64,000 bases of DNA, taken from Bacteroidota bacterium (GTDB lineage Bacteria > Bacteroidota > Bacteroidia > Chitinophagales > Chitinophagaceae). The stretch is from positions 29,253 through 93,252 of the forward strand of contig VBAT01000038.1 of the NCBI GenBank assembly GCA_005884665.1, in the 5' to 3' direction. Of the stretch, positions 16,915 to 25,749 are shown piece after piece (the first letter of the stretch is position 1; every line of letters starts with the position of its first letter). The position numbers and the translations under genes are program-made. The notes under the pieces are model-generated. The model had not been told where the DNA came from, did not search any database, and saw only the letters and a list, made by a program, of their open reading frames with translations.

Positions 16915-19449
16915 TTATTCTTCGAAATAAACTCTCTTCACCCGTTGAGAAATGCCTGTCATTATTTCATAAGGAATTGTACCCGCCCATTCAGCCAACT
17001 GTTGGATAGGTAATTCATTTCCAAAAATGATCACTTCATCTCCCTCGCGCACATCCGGTACGTCAGTAACGTCGATCATCGTCATGTCCATACACACCGT
17101 TCCGATCACAGGTGCCAGGTTGCCTTTTATCCAGATCTGTCCTGCACCATTTCCCAGGCGTCGCGAAAAGCCATCTGCATATCCTATTCGCACAGTCGCG
17201 ATCCGGGAGTCCCTTTTGACAATACCCCTGCGATTATAGCTCACCGATTCACCGAATTTTACATCTTTGACCTGGGCGATAGTTGATTTCAATGTGGCTA
17301 CAGTCTGCAATTCTGCCTGGTGAGTTGCGCCGCTATCTACACCATACAAGCCGATCCCCAATCGCACCATATCCAATTGCAATTGAGGTAGCCGGAATAT
17401 TGCTCCGGAGTTGGCAATATGCTGTAAAAAGGGATAATGCAGTTTTTCCTGCAACATGGAAACAGCCTGTCGAAACTTTTCGAATTGCCCGGCCGTGAAA
17501 TTATCTTCCGCTGGATCTTCGCTGGCGGCCAGGTGGGAAAATACAGACTGTACTTTCATTGCAGTATTGTTCTGTAATTGTGAAGCCAGTTTTCCGACTT
17601 CAGTCAATGCAAAGCCAAGACGGTTCATGCCCGTTTCTATTTCTAAATGGACAGGATATTGCTGCAGTCCTTCATTTTGTAAAAAACTTTCGAATGAATT
17701 AAATAACTCAAATGAGTAAATATCGGGCTCCAGGTTATTTTCAACCAGCAAATCAAAAGCTGATTCCTCCGGGTTCATTACCATAATGGGTGTTATTATG
17801 CCGGCCTTTCTCAACTCTACCCCTTCGTCTGCATAAGCCACCCCCAGGTAGTCAATCTTATGATATTGCAAAATGCCGGCTATCTCTGCTCCCCCACTTC
17901 CATAGGCAAAAGCTTTGACCATCGCCATCACCCTGGTAGATGGTTTTAAATAACGCTGATAAACTTTCAGGTTATGTGCAATGGCGTTCAGGTTTATCTC
18001 CAGCACCGTCTGGTGAACTTTTTGTTCCAGCAATTGAACGATCTTCTCGAACCCAAAGACCCTGGCTCCTTTTATTAATATCGTCTCTTCTTTGAACCGG
18101 GAGGATCGGAATTGTTTGATGAAACTTTCCGACGAAGGATATAGCTCCGTTTCTAACTTATAGCCTGTATGAATAGCGAGAGGCTTAAATACACGGGTGA
18201 TTTTCTCCCCGATCCCTATAAACCTGTCGATCTTATGTCGTTCGAGGCTTTCGAGAATTGAAGTATACAGTTCATCATCGTTCAAACCGCTTTGGAGAAA
18301 ATCGGAAAGGATAACCGTCTTCCCGGATCCCGTGCTTTGCTGATTTAAAAAGTTCAGGGCTATTTCCAGGGAACTAAGATCGGCGCTATAACTGTCATTG
18401 ATAATATTGCAATGATTGATCCCTTTTTTAAGCTCCAGTCGCATATTGACGGGCTGGAGATTCTTCATTCGATCTTTTATTATTCGTTGATCAATGCCAA
18501 GAGCCAGCATTACGCACCAGCAATGAATTGCATTTTCAATCGAGGCGTCATCGGTAAAGAAAATTTTTATGTCCACATTAGCAGTAGTTTTAGCTAATGC
18601 CTGGGGTCTTATGGAAGCCGCGATCAGGGTATGATCGTCGTATTTTTTAATACCCGTTATTTGGAGGATATTAAACTCTGTACTTCCCCAGGAAAACATA
18701 AAAAATGGCTCTTTATGTGTTGCATGGGTTTCCGCGTTCGACCACAAACCGATAGCCTTATTGACCTCTAAGTGGTCTCCGCTAAAGACAACTTTTTCTG
18801 CACCGCGCAGCAGTTGAATCTTCTCTTCACCTTTCTGCTGCATGTTTTCAAACCCTTCGCTATGGGCTTTGCCCAGGTTGGTAAATACACCAATAGTGGG
18901 TCTTATGATCTCCCAGAGTTTTTTCATTTCGCCCGGCATGGAAATACCGGCTTCAAAAATAGCCAGCGTATGCTGCTCATTCATCAGCCATACACTTAAT
19001 GGCACGCCTATCTGCGAATTATAACTTTTTGGACTGCGAACTATGTTATAATGATCATGCAGAAGTTGGTATAACCATTCCTTTACGATCGTCTTCCCGT
19101 TGCTTCCCGTAATTCCAATCACGGGAATGTTGAATTGCTGTCGATGAAAAGCTGCGAGACTTTGCAGGGCTGCCAGCGTATCATCTACCAAGACAAAATT
19201 GGTACCCGGATAAATTCCCTGTCCTGGTAATTCACTTACGACAAAATTCCTGACGCCTTTTTTATATAACTCTGGGATGAACTGGTGGCCATCGCGGCGG
19301 TTTCCTTTCAATGCAAAGAACAATGAAGTCGCGGGAGAGTAAATTTTCCGGCTATCGAGTACCAGGTACTCAATTACGGCGTCACTGACAGTGGAAACTG
19401 ACCTAACAATAGCGGCTATATGCTGCAGGGAATATTTCAAGCAATACAA
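16915..19449 (-). CDS. Bifunctional UDP-MurNAc-tripeptide:D-Ala-D-Ala ligase / alanine racemase
   Basis: The 844-residue protein joins two cell-wall enzymes, a fusion known in Bacteroidota. The MurF half (about 1-455) has the Mur ligase P-loop GITGSNGKT and FTNLGKAHSEGF. The alanine racemase half (about 460-844) has the PLP lysine in MVKAFAYGSG (Lys512), then GIGLYGVDSG, SYNRRGIV and RIGYADGFSRRLGN. It would make D-alanine and add D-Ala-D-Ala to the precursor in the cytosol. The start is TTG at 19449; another TTG follows at 19440 and no ATG fits. The stop of the terC-like gene lies 18 bp upstream, so the two may be co-transcribed. Confidence 0.93.
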   Translation of the reverse strand: MYCLKYSLQHIAAIVRSVSTVSDAVIEYLVLDSRKIYSPATSLFFALKGNRRDGHQFIPELYKKGVRNFVVSELPGQGIYPGTNFVLVDDTLAALQSLAAFHRQQFNIPVIGITGSNGKTIVKEWLYQLLHDHYNIVRSPKSYNSQIGVPLSVWLMNEQHTLAIFEAGISMPGEMKKLWEIIRPTIGVFTNLGKAHSEGFENMQQKGEEKIQLLRGAEKVVFSGDHLEVNKAIGLWSNAETHATHKEPFFMFSWGSTEFNILQITGIKKYDDHTLIAASIRPQALAKTTANVDIKIFFTDDASIENAIHCWCVMLALGIDQRIIKDRMKNLQPVNMRLELKKGINHCNIINDSYSADLSSLEIALNFLNQQSTGSGKTVILSDFLQSGLNDDELYTSILESLERHKIDRFIGIGEKITRVFKPLAIHTGYKLETELYPSSESFIKQFRSSRFKEETILIKGARVFGFEKIVQLLEQKVHQTVLEINLNAIAHNLKVYQRYLKPSTRVMAMVKAFAYGSGGAEIAGILQYHKIDYLGVAYADEGVELRKAGIITPIMVMNPEESAFDLLVENNLEPDIYSFELFNSFESFLQNEGLQQYPVHLEIETGMNRLGFALTEVGKLASQLQNNTAMKVQSVFSHLAASEDPAEDNFTAGQFEKFRQAVSMLQEKLHYPFLQHIANSGAIFRLPQLQLDMVRLGIGLYGVDSGATHQAELQTVATLKSTIAQVKDVKFGESVSYNRRGIVKRDSRIATVRIGYADGFSRRLGNGAGQIWIKGNLAPVIGTVCMDMTMIDVTDVPDVREGDEVIIFGNELPIQQLAEWAGTIPYEIMTGISQRVKRVYFEE

Positions 19450-19467
19450 AATATAAATGGAACACTA

Positions 19468-20436
19468 TTAGTAAATCTCATCCTCTTTTACATCGGGCGG
19501 CAATCCTCTTTTCTTCATAAAAATAGAATAGAAAATAGAGCCGGATATGCAAAGAACGATCACTCCCAGCGAAATAAAAACCTGGGTTGTCTGGTCCACC
19601 AACTTGTTGATCCAATGCTCACCCAGCATTTTCAGGCCGATAAACACAAGCACGATCGCTATTCCCTGTTGCAGGTAATCGAACTTGCTGACCGCCCCGC
19701 GAAGCAGGAAGAAAAGTGAACGAAGTCCCAGCACCGCAAAAATGTTGGAGGTATAAACAACCAGTTTGTCCCGGGAGATGCCAAGTACTGCCGGGATGGA
19801 ATCAAGGGCAAAAACCACGTCGATAGCCGCCAGCATGATCACCACCACGAACAAAACCGTATATCGACGTTTCCCATTTTCAATGATCGAAAATTTTCCA
19901 TCCCCGTCCCCGGGTGTCAGTGGTAATACTCTTTTGAGAAATTTGTAAACCATTGTATCGTGCGGCTCAAACTCTTCATTGTTACTTGCAGTAAACATTT
20001 TATAGCCTGTATAAACCAGGAAACCACCAAACACGAGCAGTATCCATTCAAATTTTTCAACCAACACTACTCCTACCGTGATAAAAATGATACGTAAGAC
20101 TATTGCCATTAGTATCCCGATAAGCAACACCCGGCCATAGTCCTTTTCCCTGACACCAAACGAAGAAAAAATAATAATGAAAACAAAAATATTATCGATA
20201 CTCAGGCTCCATTCCATAAGGTATGCGCTGAGATATTCTAAAGAGAGCGTCTTTCCCTCCTGGATCCACAAGAAAACAAAAAAAGCAAACGCCAGACCAG
20301 TCCAGAAAAACGTTTGATAGAGCGCCTGTTTAAGACTTACTTTATGGTTCTTCCTGCTCAATAGCCCTAAGTCAAAAATCAAAGCCAGTAATAAAATAAT
20401 GCCGAATACTAGGTAAGCGATCTGGTCAGACGTCAT
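19468..20436 (-). CDS. TerC/Alx family integral membrane protein
   Basis: 322 residues with about nine membrane segments. The family-defining acidic motifs are visible: MEWSLSIDNIFVFIIIF and AAIDVVFALDSIPAVLG, where the Asp residues sit within the membrane and are thought to bind metal. Members are linked to manganese export (Alx/MeeF type) or tellurite resistance, so metal-ion export is the best guess. ATG 20436 follows a TAnnTTTG element. The murF-alr gene begins 18 bp downstream. Confidence 0.88.
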   Translation of the reverse strand: MTSDQIAYLVFGIILLLALIFDLGLLSRKNHKVSLKQALYQTFFWTGLAFAFFVFLWIQEGKTLSLEYLSAYLMEWSLSIDNIFVFIIIFSSFGVREKDYGRVLLIGILMAIVLRIIFITVGVVLVEKFEWILLVFGGFLVYTGYKMFTASNNEEFEPHDTMVYKFLKRVLPLTPGDGDGKFSIIENGKRRYTVLFVVVIMLAAIDVVFALDSIPAVLGISRDKLVVYTSNIFAVLGLRSLFFLLRGAVSKFDYLQQGIAIVLVFIGLKMLGEHWINKLVDQTTQVFISLGVIVLCISGSIFYSIFMKKRGLPPDVKEDEIY

Positions 20437-20461
20437 CGCTGTTTTTTAATTAGTTGAGGAA

Positions 20462-20469
20462 CAAAGATA
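20462..20469 (-). promoter_or_regulatory. Promoter -7 element TATCTTTG for the terC-like gene
   Basis: The minus-strand TATCTTTG ends 25 nt before ATG 20436 and may also serve murF-alr. Confidence 0.55.
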
Positions 20470-20485
20470 GTGCTGGAGTCTGTAA

Positions 20486-20514
20486 GTGGATGCTTGATGC
20501 CGGATACTGGACTC
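20486..20514. repeat. Short-word repeat (GGATGCTTGATGCCGGATAC)
   Basis: The intergenic words GGATGC, TGATGC and GGATACTGGACTC are the reverse complement of words also found inside the ABC ATPase gene at 43931-43965 (CATCC, CCAGTATCC). Confidence 0.5.
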
Positions 20515-20543
20515 TGCCTGAGAGGTAGGGTCATTGTGAGTGC

Positions 20544-22289
20544 CTAAGCAAACCGGCGTTTTCGCAGTTGCTGGTAAATAAATCCACAGAGAATAATAAG
20601 CAGCACTGGCAAGGCGATATTGATAAATTGCCAGGTCGTCTTTTGTTCTTTAACCCTGGTCGGATCAAGCAAGCGAAGGATAATGTCTTTATTACGGGTT
20701 TCGCTGATGGCGGGGTTGCTGACAAGATATTCAAGGGAATTCAGTAAAAAATCCCTGTTAGCAAACTGATACTCGTACTGCGAACCGACTGTAAACAAAT
20801 TAAGCCCCATCGGAATGGGTCCATTTTCCGTCACATCATTCAAAACGATATCGCCATCTCCAACGACAATCATTTTACCATTGTCTACAGAAGACTCTCT
20901 GAAAGGAACACCAAGCATGCCGAGGCTATCTGCTTTGCCTCTGGGAATTCGATTTCTAAAAAGAGAAGTGAATTTCCCTTCCAACAAATAGGCTACCGGG
21001 ATATCATGCCGTTTAAATTTCTCATCTTCTGGCTCATTTCGGTTCTCATTTACACTTATTAAAACGGGTGTATTTAAAATCCGGGAATTTGCTGAAGAGG
21101 ATAATAAAATTGTTTTATTAACCCCTGGGCTTGAAATTGTATCGATAGGGTTGACGAATCGCCCAGCAACTAAACCAAGATTTTTGTTAATGGTGTGATT
21201 TCCCTTTGATTCAAATAAGGGATAATAATTCCAGTGCAAATACTCATACTGTGGATGTTCCTGGGTACCACCTGCAGCAAAAGGCAGGAAATCACATTGC
21301 AGATCCATTATCAATGAGGAGTTAATGCGAACACCGTACCGGAAAAGCATGTCAGTAAGGTTTAGATTCCTATCGAACGCAACAGTGCTGTTCTTGTAAT
21401 GAAGGCTATCCTGTTCGGCAATAAGCGCATCAATAAATAGCAGCAATTTCCCTCCTCTCATAACATACTGATCTATCTTTAGTTTTTCATCTTCACTGAA
21501 CTGTAAAGTGGGTTTCACAATCACCAGGGCCTTAAATGTGTCCGGAATAATTGGCTGATTATGCAGGTTAAGCGTAAATAACTGGTACTTGCTGCGAAGG
21601 GTTTGTTCCAAATCGGCCGTCCTTGCATCTCGATAAACCGGTTGCCCGTTAACCATATCTACGCCTAACTCAGGTTCCCCATTTCCAATAGAATACCCTA
21701 TTAAAGGTTTATCGGTATGTACCAATTCATCAAGTGATTTGGCAAATTGATACTCCATCATCGCCTCTGCACTGTTCATTTCGACTGCAGTTATCATTCT
21801 TTTACCACCCGAGTAAAGATTTACCAAGGATTGTCTTCCATTATACTTTATTACCGCAACCGGGTATACACGCTTGTTTTCCTGGCCAGCCTTCACTTGC
21901 ACGGTAAGATTAATGGCAGCTGCCCCCAGTTTAACCAAACTGGTTTCATAGGTTGAGTCTGAACCCGGAAGTGTCTCCTGGGGTGAAATGAAATTATAAT
22001 GAATCCGTGAACTTTTTTGATCCTTCAACAGCTGCAAAAACTCTTCCGTACTATTTGCCAGCTTCCGAAACCCGGAAGGAAAATCCCCTTTTAAAAAAAC
22101 ATCTATCTGTACATCACCATCCAGGCTGTTTAAAAGATCTTTGGTCGCCCGGCTAAGTGTATATCTTTTCTCCCTCGTCAGATCGAGACGTGAATGAAAG
22201 GAGGAAGCCAGCCAGTTAACAGCGACTAACAGGATCAACAACAGCAACCAACCGTACTTTGACTCGATTATTTTTTGAATGCCTTTCAT
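20544..22289 (-). CDS. gldG: Gliding motility-associated ABC transporter substrate-binding protein GldG
   Basis: 581 residues with an N-terminal membrane anchor (WLLLLILLVAVNWLASSF), a large extracytoplasmic region of the ABC-type uncharacterised transport family, and a C-terminal membrane segment (PVLLIILCGFIYQQLRKRRF). The conserved early block LTREKRYTLS and YSIGNGEPELG fit GldG. Its ATG immediately follows the stop of gldF, which fixes the start and shows an operon. GldA/GldF/GldG form an ABC complex needed for gliding in Flavobacterium; the ATPase GldA is not next to it here. Confidence 0.92.
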   Translation of the reverse strand: MKGIQKIIESKYGWLLLLILLVAVNWLASSFHSRLDLTREKRYTLSRATKDLLNSLDGDVQIDVFLKGDFPSGFRKLANSTEEFLQLLKDQKSSRIHYNFISPQETLPGSDSTYETSLVKLGAAAINLTVQVKAGQENKRVYPVAVIKYNGRQSLVNLYSGGKRMITAVEMNSAEAMMEYQFAKSLDELVHTDKPLIGYSIGNGEPELGVDMVNGQPVYRDARTADLEQTLRSKYQLFTLNLHNQPIIPDTFKALVIVKPTLQFSEDEKLKIDQYVMRGGKLLLFIDALIAEQDSLHYKNSTVAFDRNLNLTDMLFRYGVRINSSLIMDLQCDFLPFAAGGTQEHPQYEYLHWNYYPLFESKGNHTINKNLGLVAGRFVNPIDTISSPGVNKTILLSSSANSRILNTPVLISVNENRNEPEDEKFKRHDIPVAYLLEGKFTSLFRNRIPRGKADSLGMLGVPFRESSVDNGKMIVVGDGDIVLNDVTENGPIPMGLNLFTVGSQYEYQFANRDFLLNSLEYLVSNPAISETRNKDIILRLLDPTRVKEQKTTWQFINIALPVLLIILCGFIYQQLRKRRFA

Positions 22290-23009
22290 TTATCGTTTTA
22301 ATAAATTCCGGTGAGTGATGACGAGCAACAGGAAGATCACGCTTAAAAAATAAAGTACATCTCTTGAATCGACAACGCCGCGGCTGATACTGTGATAATG
22401 AAAATCGATTCCCAGCATCTCTACATAATAATCCGCATTCCCTTCAAGTCCCGGCAGGTGACTAATTGCGTTAAAACCATAATACAGCAATGCGCAGGCT
22501 ATCAGACTGACGATGAAAGCCACGACCGAATTGTTGGTAAAGCTACTGGTGCAAATACCAATGGCCGTAAATACAGCGGCCAAAAAGACCAAACCTATAT
22601 ACGAGCCGATCGCGGCACCGGTGTCGATACCTTCATTGGCAGAAAGCCTTTGTATCGAAAAGAAATAAACAATTGTCGGTAGCAGCGCAATGATCACCAC
22701 GATAAGACTTCCCATGTATTTACCGGCAATGATCTGCCAGCGGCTTAATGGTCTTGTTTGCAGTATCTCGTAAGTGCCTGCCTTGAATTCATCGGCCAGA
22801 CTTCGCATGGTGATCGCAGGGATAAGAAGCAGCAATATCCAGGGAGCTAACTGGAAAAACCGGTCAAGTGTGGCATAACCGAAATCCAGGATGTTATTTT
22901 CAAACACAAAAAGCACCAGGCCGTTTGCAAGCAGGAAGACGATGATAGCGATATAACCGGTAAGACTGCTGAAAAATTGGCGGAGTTCCTTTTTACAAAT
23001 GGCCCACAT
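22290..23009 (-). CDS. gldF: Gliding motility-associated ABC transporter permease GldF
   Basis: 239 residues with six membrane helices in the ABC-2 permease pattern. The start MWAICKKELRQFFSSLTGYIAI and the block AITMRSLADEFKAGTYEILQTRPL are typical of GldF. It forms the membrane channel of the Gld ABC transporter. It is the first gene of the gldFG operon, and gldG begins one base after its stop. A MITE-like repeat lies upstream. Confidence 0.93.
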   Translation of the reverse strand: MWAICKKELRQFFSSLTGYIAIIVFLLANGLVLFVFENNILDFGYATLDRFFQLAPWILLLLIPAITMRSLADEFKAGTYEILQTRPLSRWQIIAGKYMGSLIVVIIALLPTIVYFFSIQRLSANEGIDTGAAIGSYIGLVFLAAVFTAIGICTSSFTNNSVVAFIVSLIACALLYYGFNAISHLPGLEGNADYYVEMLGIDFHYHSISRGVVDSRDVLYFLSVIFLLLVITHRNLLKR

Positions 23010-23102
23010 AGATTTGGATAAAGAAGCTGCAAAATAAATGAAACTCCTGATATTTAATAGGTAATGAAGGGTTTAACAAAAATATTGATGGTGTTCCAGG
23101 AA

Positions 23103-23219
23103 TTGCCACGGATACATGGGTAGAGCGAGAACCAGAGCCTGCCTACCGGCAGGCGGGCAGGAGTGAAGGGAAAAATAGACGCCTGAATGAATTCATTTTT
23201 TTCTGCCAATCCGTGGCAA
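23103..23219. mobile_element. MITE-like element A (117 bp, 11-bp terminal inverted repeats)
   Basis: TTGCCACGGAT (23103-23113) is matched by ATCCGTGGCAA (23209-23219). Inside lies a perfect hairpin, GCCTGCC-TACC-GGCAGGC, at 23138-23155. It has no coding capacity. It lies in the 307-bp gap between gldF and the polyproline gene, which otherwise shows nothing clear. Mobility is inferred from structure and from the related element at 56108; no target duplication was confirmed. Confidence 0.6.
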
Positions 23220-23316
23220 ATAGCAAGGTAACAGGGATGAATTCAAAAAGAGACATCGCCAATATCTATCGGGTATGGAAAAAGATCGGTGTTGAATCTA
23301 AAGTAAAATCTCCTGC

Positions 23317-23667
23317 ATGAAAAAACTTTTGTTACTGACCGGTTGCCTGGTGGTCATCAGCAGCCTGAAGGCCCAGAATGACCAACCTCCACCACCACCC
23401 CCACCGCCGCCGCCCAGGATTGAAATGACAAAGTATGTTCCGCCGGCTAAAGAACTCAACGATTTCTATAAAAGAAACCCGGATGTTGCCAACTTGCATT
23501 GGAAATCCGATAAGGATATTGTCGTTGTTCATAAAGACAAGACAAAGTTTGTGTACAATATGAACAATAAGGTTGAAAGAAATGCTTTTGAAAAGAAGTA
23601 TGGTAAAATGATTATTAAAGCTCAAGCACCACCCCCACCTCCTCCTCCGCCCAAAAAAATCGATTGA
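23317..23667 (+). CDS. Small secreted protein with two polyproline tracts
   Basis: 116 residues: a signal peptide (MKKLLLLTGCLVVISSLKAQ), a first run of ten prolines, a compact core of about 70 residues (residues 34-105) rich in Lys/Asp with the block NLHWKSDKDIVVVHKDKTKFVY, then a second run of eight prolines before KKID. I do not recognise the core; it may be a small beta domain. The signal peptide indicates export to the periplasm or surface. A strong terminator follows, so it is a single-gene unit. Confidence 0.75.
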   Translation: MKKLLLLTGCLVVISSLKAQNDQPPPPPPPPPPRIEMTKYVPPAKELNDFYKRNPDVANLHWKSDKDIVVVHKDKTKFVYNMNNKVERNAFEKKYGKMIIKAQAPPPPPPPPKKID

Positions 23668-23689
23668 TCATTAACATAACAGCCATGAA

Positions 23690-23716
23690 AAAGTCCCGCC
23701 TGTCCGGCGGGACTTT
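23690..23716. terminator. Bidirectional rho-independent terminator
   Basis: AAAGTCCCGCC-TGTCC-GGCGGGACTTT is a perfect 11-bp stem between convergent genes. T-rich sequence follows on the plus strand (AAGAATATTTTTTT) and A-rich sequence precedes it. Confidence 0.85.
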
Positions 23717-23735
23717 AAGAATATTTTTTTCCTGC

Positions 23736-24089
23736 CTATACCGCGAAACTTTCACCACATCCGCAGGTGCGAGTAGCATTAGGGTTATTAAAATAAAAAC
23801 CTTTCCCATTCAGGCCGTCTGAAAATTCAAGCGTCGTATTGACAAGATATAACAGGCTTTTCATATCGGTCACTATCTTCATACCGTTGTCCTCAAATAC
23901 CTGATCGGTGGGTTTTGACTCATTGTCGAAATCCATCTTATAACTAAGACCTGAACATCCACCCCCTACCACGCTTACACGAAGAAAATAGGATGGGTCA
24001 TTGCTTACACCTGCCTCTTTCAACAGCTCCAATACCTTGATCTTCGCCTTATCGCTTACATGAATCGCATTTTCTAGTGTCTGATGCAT
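23736..24089 (-). CDS. A-type iron-sulfur cluster carrier (IscA/SufA/ErpA family)
   Basis: 117 residues ending in the family signature TCGCGESF; with the cysteine in VVGGGCSGLSYKM this gives the three conserved cluster-binding cysteines. It carries Fe-S clusters to apoproteins in the cytosol. Its ATG lies 5 bp after the stop of the iscS-like gene, so the two are one transcription unit. Confidence 0.93.
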   Translation of the reverse strand: MHQTLENAIHVSDKAKIKVLELLKEAGVSNDPSYFLRVSVVGGGCSGLSYKMDFDNESKPTDQVFEDNGMKIVTDMKSLLYLVNTTLEFSDGLNGKGFYFNNPNATRTCGCGESFAV

Positions 24090-24094
24090 AACTT

Positions 24095-25242
24095 TTATGA
24101 ATTAGATTCCTGGATTAATGATTTTGTTTTTTTTAATTCCTGGCCTTTGGCGGTGACTTCTTCAATCACATAGTCGATTTCCTCCGCGGTTGTAAACCTT
24201 CCCAGGCTAAAACGAATGGAACTGCTGGCCAGTTCATCATCTATTCCCATGGCTTTTAGAACATGTGATGGTTCTGGCGTAGCCGAAGAACAGGCCGCAC
24301 CGGACGAAACAGCAACATTCTTATTGATCGCCATGATCAGGCTGTCACCTTCAGCGAATTTGAACGCTATATTAGTAACGTTTGCCAGCCTCCTATTCTT
24401 ATCCCCATTCAAAAAACTGTTTTCAATTTGCAATAAGGCTGTTTCCAGCTTATCTCGTAAGCTTTTGATCCGGTTAAACTCAGTTTCCATTTCCGCACCG
24501 CAGATTTCGCAGGCTTTGCCGAGACCCACAATACCGGGCACATTCAATGTTCCGCTTCTTACTCCCCGTTCATGTCCTCCCCCATCCAGTTGCGCAGTTA
24601 ATTTTATCCTTGGGTTTTTCCTTCGAATATATAAAACGCCAACGCCTTTAGGTCCATACATCTTATGCCCGGACAGCGACAACAGGTCAATGCCGTCATC
24701 GATCACATTCACCGGGATCTTTCCGACTGCCTGCGTAGCGTCACTAAAAAAAATAACGCCTCTTCTTTTTGCGATAGCGCCGATTTCCTTTACCGGCATG
24801 ATAGTGCCCGTTTCATTGTTGGCATACATGATCGCAATGAGAATTGTTGAAGGTTTGATAGCTGCTTCCATCGCTGCAAGATCTATCGAACCGTTCTTAT
24901 CAACTGCCAGGTAGGTCACTTCTGCCCCGTTTTTTTCGAGGTGGCTGCATGTATCCAATACCGCTTTGTGTTCTGTAGAGCAGGTAATAATATGATTGCC
25001 TTTTACCGCATAAGTCTCAAACACTCCTTTGATAGCCAGGTTATCGGCTTCTGTGGCGCCTGATGTAAAGATTATCTCCTTTGGATCGGCGCCTACCAGT
25101 TTGGCCACCTGCTCCCGTGCCTGCTCAACAGCCTCTTCGGCCTCCCAGCCAAAAGAATGGTTGTGACTGGCCGGGCCTCTACAACACGGGGGTCGCAGGG
25201 CGTGGTCGCATTGTAATCAAAATATACCGGTAATTGCAACAT
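24095..25242 (-). pseudogene. iscS: Cysteine desulfurase (IscS type) with an N-terminal deletion and frameshift
   Basis: From ATG 25242 the frame reads MLQLPVYFDYNATTPCDPRVVEA, the normal start of IscS. It then jumps: the homologous continuation, ASHNHSFGWEAEEAVEQARE, is in another frame beginning near 25171. About 12-13 residues normally between these blocks are missing and the frame is broken, consistent with loss of a (3n+1)-bp segment. The rest to 24095 is intact: the PLP lysine in SLSGHKMYGPKG and the catalytic cysteine in SSGAACSSATPEPS. Translation from GTG 25108 would give 337 residues lacking the N-terminal arm. It may be a real mutation or a sequencing/assembly error. Confidence 0.85.
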
Positions 25243-25342
25243 AAATTGGTCAATACTAAACACAAAATTAGCCCAAAAGGTTCTGCTTTAAAAGCCAATC
25301 TTCGGCATAAATCTTAATTTTAGCTATTCAGAAACCCTTGTT

Positions 25343-25741
25343 ATGCAAAAAGTTGAACATATAGGCATTGCGGTAAAAAGCCTGGGTACCTCTATTCCTT
25401 TATTCGAGAAATTATTGAACAGCCCGTGCTACAAAACGGAGGCTGTAGAAAGCGAAAAAGTCAATACGGCCTTTTTCAAATCCGGCGAAGCCAAGATCGA
25501 ATTGCTGGAAAGTAGCGACCCAGAGGGGATTATCGCCAGGTATATTGAAAAAAAAGGCGAAGGACTGCACCATATTGCCTTCGAAGTACAGAATATTATC
25601 GTAGAAATGAAGCGGCTGAAAGAAGAAGGATTTGTATTATTAAATGAAGATCCAAAGCCGGGCGCCGACAACAAACTAGTGTGTTTTTTGCATCCTAAAC
25701 ATACAAATGGAGTATTGATCGAATTGTGCCAGGAAAAATGA
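25343..25741 (+). CDS. mce: Methylmalonyl-CoA epimerase
   Basis: 132 residues of the vicinal-oxygen-chelate fold. Metal ligands are visible as His in VEHIGIAV, His in GLHHIAFEV and Glu in GVLIELCQ. It interconverts the R and S forms of methylmalonyl-CoA, linking propionyl-CoA carboxylation or succinate-to-propionate flow with the B12-dependent mutase. Length is typical. The mutase-type B12-binding protein gene lies 15 kb away on the same strand. Confidence 0.92.
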   Translation: MQKVEHIGIAVKSLGTSIPLFEKLLNSPCYKTEAVESEKVNTAFFKSGEAKIELLESSDPEGIIARYIEKKGEGLHHIAFEVQNIIVEMKRLKEEGFVLLNEDPKPGADNKLVCFLHPKHTNGVLIELCQEK

Positions 25742-25749
25742 AGACACTT

